A DNA stretch of 64,000 nucleotides from Sinobaca qinghaiensis. Lineage in GTDB: Bacteria; Bacillota; Bacilli; Bacillales; Marinococcaceae. Positions 61,723 through 64,000 of this stretch are shown piece by piece (within the stretch, counting starts at the first letter, position 1; the number at the start of each line of letters is the position of its first letter). A program made the translations under genes and the position numbers. The DNA lies in NCBI RefSeq assembly GCF_003610495.1, contig NZ_RAPK01000007.1, forward strand, positions 62,001-126,000, read 5' to 3'. The notes beneath the pieces are model-generated. The model made no database searches and was not told where the DNA came from. It worked only from the letters and a program-made list of their open reading frames with translations.

Positions 61723-61755
61723 AAACCTTTGGATAATATGCTATAAGACCTTTCG
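61723..61755 (+). promoter_or_regulatory. Putative integrase arm-type sites, right end
   Basis: AAACCTTTGGATAATATG and AGACCTTTCGATAATGTG are near-identical direct repeats 23 bases apart, 40-70 bases inside the right attachment repeat, similar to the pair at the left end. Confidence 0.5.
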
Positions 61756-61793
61756 ATAATGTGGTAAAAACACTGATATGAATGGTTTTCTAA

Positions 61794-61897
61794 GGGCTGG
61801 TTGTGTAGCTGGTGCTTGCCGAGGTCTTCAAAACCTTCAGGGAGGCGCGTGCCGTCTCCGGTGGGTTCGATTCCCACACAGTCCCGCCATACATATA
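61794..61897 (+). repeat. Right attachment repeat of the selC island (tRNA-Sec copy lacking base 1)
   Basis: Identical to 45175-45278. The base before it is A where the true gene has G1, so the terminal acceptor pair is lost, and no promoter is seen in front. It should not be a functional tRNA gene. Confidence 0.93.
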
Positions 61898-62460
61898 ATT
61901 TTATTTTCGCAGCCTTCTATATACAATATAGGGGGTTTTTATTAATATGTTACTCTGCTTTATCTCCCTTCCATGCAAAAAGATAACAATAAATTGACCT
62001 TATTACACTCCGCTGGAACGTTATCCCTTTTAATACATATTATTTAAAATCCCCTTATTTTTTATTCGTTACTTTCTACATAGATAATTCAAGCCTTTCC
62101 CATACTGCCTATAGGATTTAATGGTTATTTCCGTAAATTTCAAAACTCCGCTTAAATTGTTTAATCACACGCCAAACATAGGATTATCTATTTTTCAGTC
62201 CATTTATTATCAAAATAATTTTCATCTCAATAAAAATTATTAAAAAAACCTTCAATCCCACGTCCCTCATAGTATTAATTACATTCGATAACCATACTTC
62301 TAGATAGGCATGCAGCAGATATTTGTGTACTGTCTTTATTGAAGCAGATGTCATTGAAAAACCGTTTTCACTTTTTAAATCTTTTTAATTGACAGAATTT
62401 TCTGTAACAATTACACTTACAGTATAAGTAAGGATCGCTTTTCTGGAAAGGGTGATGCCT
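61898..62460. other. Intergenic region with fossil of a second element
   Basis: No gene. 61908-61952 (CGCAGCCTTCTATATACAATA, then TAGGGGGTTTTTATTAATATG) closely resembles the leader of the island integrase (CGCAACCTTCTATATACGCTA at 45397), but no integrase frame follows. It looks like the left end of another, now lost, element at the same site. The rest is AT-rich and featureless up to the Rrf2 gene promoter. Confidence 0.65.
62389..62432 (+). promoter_or_regulatory. Promoter and possible operator of the Rrf2-type gene
   Basis: TTGACA (62389-62394) and TACACT (62412-62417) with a 17-base spacer; an inverted repeat CTTAC-N7-GTAAG (62416-62432) covers the start point and may be an autoregulatory site. 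Confidence 0.6.
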
Positions 62461-62874
62461 GTGAATAGAGAATTTACGCTGGCTGTGCATAGTTTATTGT
62501 TTCTCGATGCAAAACCGGAACGCTATGCAAGAAGTGCTGAAATAGCATCCAGCGCACAGGCTCACCCGGTCCAGGTAAGAAAAGTACTGAGCGTTCTTAG
62601 AGACTGCGGATATGTAGAATCAAAGGAAGGCATCGGCGGAGGATTTTCTCTAAAGGGAGATTCGAGCCGGATTAATTTATGGGATATCTATCAGGTAACT
62701 GCGGAAGGCACCCTGCGCCCTAAAGGAGCGGAGGAAAAGGTTTCCTACTCTCTTCATTCTTCTACGAACACGCTTTTGTCCATCATCTTCACCGATGCCG
62801 AAGAGCACTTAGGAGACTTTTTAAAAAACTACACCATTGCCGACTTATCCGATCTTTGGGATAAAAGCAGATAA
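62461..62874 (+). CDS. Rrf2-family transcriptional regulator (YwnA-like)
   Basis: The 137-residue protein has the Rrf2 winged helix (REFTLAVHSLLFLDAKPERY, SAEIASSAQAHPVQVRKVLS, SKEGIGGGFSLK). The Cys triad of iron-sulfur Rrf2 members (IscR, NsrR) is absent, so it is a YwnA-type member that senses something else. I use GTG 62461 because Rrf2 proteins start just before this segment and AAAGGG lies at good spacing; GTG 62452 and ATG 62455 are alternatives. Confidence 0.9.
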   Translation: MNREFTLAVHSLLFLDAKPERYARSAEIASSAQAHPVQVRKVLSVLRDCGYVESKEGIGGGFSLKGDSSRINLWDIYQVTAEGTLRPKGAEEKVSYSLHSSTNTLLSIIFTDAEEHLGDFLKNYTIADLSDLWDKSR

Positions 62875-62991
62875 GTTGACGGTGCTGTACCCCTGTACGG
62901 TACAATGAGAACAGATTCAATGCATTCCCGACATGGACCCGAAGACAAGGCACTCTCTATTTTATAGATATCCTTTGAGGAGGTTTACAGA

Positions 62992-63375
62992 ATGCTCACA
63001 AGAAAAGATACGCTTCAATATGGTGATTGGGTAAAAGCTGTGACAAATAATGATGAACTGATCTTTGGCTACGTTGACCACGTGAATTCATTAAATGAAA
63101 CGGTAACGCTTGTTGTAGTATCTTCTGATAACAAAACGTCCATCGGCCGCAAGATAGCGCTGATTCAGCAGAAAGTAACGAAGCTGGAAGATGCAGGCCT
63201 TGATTACGAAGCCGGCCTGCTTAATATGATTGACCTGGCGCTGGAATCCAATGATAAAGAATGGTTTATGGAACTGACCACTTCTCTTTACGAACTACAG
63301 CAGCGGGATCAGACCTCTTCAGGCCTGTTACTGCTCGAGTCTAAACCTAACAATACGCAGAGCAACAACTCATAG
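62992..63375 (+). CDS. IDEAL-domain protein
   Basis: The 127-residue protein has an N-terminal beta-rich part (YGDWVKAVTNNDELIFGYVD) and a C-terminal IDEAL motif segment (LLNMIDLALESNDKEWFMEL). IDEAL domains are short helical elements in Bacillus proteins such as YpiB and ComK-associated or heat-shock regulators, often for protein contacts. GAGGAGG precedes ATG 62992. A terminator follows. Specific role unknown. Confidence 0.8.
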   Translation: MLTRKDTLQYGDWVKAVTNNDELIFGYVDHVNSLNETVTLVVVSSDNKTSIGRKIALIQQKVTKLEDAGLDYEAGLLNMIDLALESNDKEWFMELTTSLYELQQRDQTSSGLLLLESKPNNTQSNNS

Positions 63376-63381
63376 ACACTG

Positions 63382-63420
63382 AAAAGCCCCGCTTCTTTAT
63401 AAGAAACGGGGCTTTTTTAT
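63382..63420. terminator. Bidirectional terminator
   Basis: AAAAGCCCCG / CGGGGCTTTTTT stem with an inner TTCTT/AAGAA pairing, between convergent genes. Confidence 0.9.
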
Positions 63421-63629
63421 GCCGTTTTTCTTTCTTCCAGCATTTTCAGCATATTGTCTATTCCAATGATACTGGAAAAAAGAATAACAGTTCCGAGTAC
63501 CAGGTACAGCGTATTTCTTTCCGTTGTAAGTATTCCACTGAGCAGAAGGCCCAGCAGCAAAGCAGAAAAAAGAAACATCATAGTATGACAGACACACATC
63601 AAAGTGAACCGTGCTTTTGATATTTGCAT
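63417..63629 (-). CDS. Small two-helix membrane protein
   Basis: The 70-residue protein has two membrane helices (MFLFSALLLGLLLSGIL and LYLVLGTVILFSSIIGI) and a charged tail. GGGGGGG lies before ATG 63629. No family is recognised. Confidence 0.7.
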   Translation of the reverse strand: MQISKARFTLMCVCHTMMFLFSALLLGLLLSGILTTERNTLYLVLGTVILFSSIIGIDNMLKMLEERKTA

Positions 63630-63672
63630 AAGCCCCCCCTTTTCGGGTTTCCTCTACTATATCACGTTTTCC

Positions 63673-64000
63673 CTATTCCATTGTACTGCTGATTGCAGCT
63701 TCCGTTACAATACCATGCTCTCTCATATAGGCTTTCAGCTCATGAGTGTCCTGATACTCACTTAAAAATCCAATATGCCCGTCCGGGCGGATAAAGCAGA
63801 GCGCATCTTCCACAAGACCCGCTTTAGCTGCCCGTTTGTTCCATACCCATTCGAATAAAGTGATATGGTGCGTGGAAGCAAATTCTTTCATTGAGGCACT
63901 TGCCTGTCCATAAATGTGGATCTGCCAGTCCATTTCTTTGAGAGCGTCGTAATTATAACCGGTATACGGAAGGCGCTGGCCGGCATAAAGCCTGTTTTTA
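63673..64000 (-). CDS. FAD-dependent aromatic monooxygenase, C-terminal part (runs off the window)
   Basis: The frame is open from the right edge (NRLYAGQRLPYTGYNYDALK, then EMDWQIHIYG) to the stop at 63673. LCFIRPDGHIGF and the preceding VEDALC segment match the thioredoxin-like C-terminal domain of PheA/TfdB-type FAD monooxygenases, which hydroxylate phenols and related compounds. The FAD-binding N-terminal domain lies outside the window. An internal ATG at 63933 is not the start. Confidence 0.75.
   Translation of the reverse strand, partial: KNRLYAGQRLPYTGYNYDALKEMDWQIHIYGQASASMKEFASTHHITLFEWVWNKRAAKAGLVEDALCFIRPDGHIGFLSEYQDTHELKAYMREHGIVTEAAISSTME

Larger units (their letters stand above)
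45175..61897. mobile_element. 16.7-kb genomic island inserted in the tRNA-Sec gene
   Basis: The island is bounded by identical 104-bp repeats of the tRNA-Sec gene, carries a tyrosine integrase reading inward from the left end, and is AT-rich in its centre (46.4-54 kb) compared with the host. Cargo, left to right: two unknown genes, a short tyrosine recombinase, a methyltransferase C-terminal fragment, a P-loop ATPase, an HNH nuclease, a lipoprotein, a DUF1643 protein, a metallopeptidase and a type I RM operon. No conjugation or replication module is evident. Confidence 0.93.

Noticed and set aside
61794-61890. Second tRNA-Sec gene
   Set aside because: It is the right attachment repeat. It lacks G1 of the acceptor stem and a visible promoter, so I list it as a repeat only.

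Overview
The window looks like a Bacillaceae (Firmicutes) chromosome. Host genes resemble Bacillus families: a SinI-type anti-repressor, a double dynamin (DynA/YpbR-like), YkuI, YneP/YneQ next to aconitase, an IDEAL-domain protein and strong AGGAGG ribosome binding sites. Several exported or regulatory proteins are very acidic, which would fit a halophile or alkaliphile, but that is inference. The organism decodes UGA as selenocysteine (Sec): selA, selB, selD and tRNA-Sec are all here, plus four genes with in-frame UGA at a family-conserved redox position (SelD itself, a SelW-like protein and two tandem HesB-like proteins).

Layout. 1-4.75 kb: host genes, including a c-di-GMP-I riboswitch ahead of a SinI-like gene, divergent from a diguanylate cyclase, and small unknown genes. 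About 5.0-7.25 kb: the decayed end of an older prophage. 7.26-20.6 kb: a defective prophage bounded by two copies of the 3' end of a HesB-like selenoprotein gene. It keeps a lysis cassette, a terminase/tail fusion left by a large deletion, a Kiwa-like pair behind a LexA box, a sigma-like late regulator, and cargo genes set between repeated junction sequences. 20.6-45.0 kb: host core with hesB-type genes, a cREC protein, dynA-like, ykuI, metA, nadE, yneQ/yneP, a CbxX-type ATPase, a vanZ-like gene, acnA, then the selenium region selA-selW-like / selD / phnD-phnE-phnC / lysR / glycosyltransferase-selB / selC. 45.17-61.90 kb: a genomic island inserted in selC, flanked by 104-bp identical direct repeats, with its integrase next to the left repeat and a type I restriction-modification operon at the right. 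62-64 kb: host Rrf2 regulator, IDEAL protein, a membrane protein and the end of an FAD monooxygenase.

How it works together. SelD makes selenophosphate, SelA charges tRNA-Sec, SelB delivers it, and the selenoproteins use it. A GT4 glycosyltransferase translationally coupled to selB has sequence features reminiscent of the selenosugar synthase SenB, so a second selenophosphate-consuming branch is possible. Both mobile elements use selenium-related genes as attachment sites: the tRNA-Sec gene and a selenoprotein gene. Both carry defence-type cargo: type I RM, HNH and DUF1643 on the island; Kiwa-like, HEPN-like and DUF1643 on the prophage.
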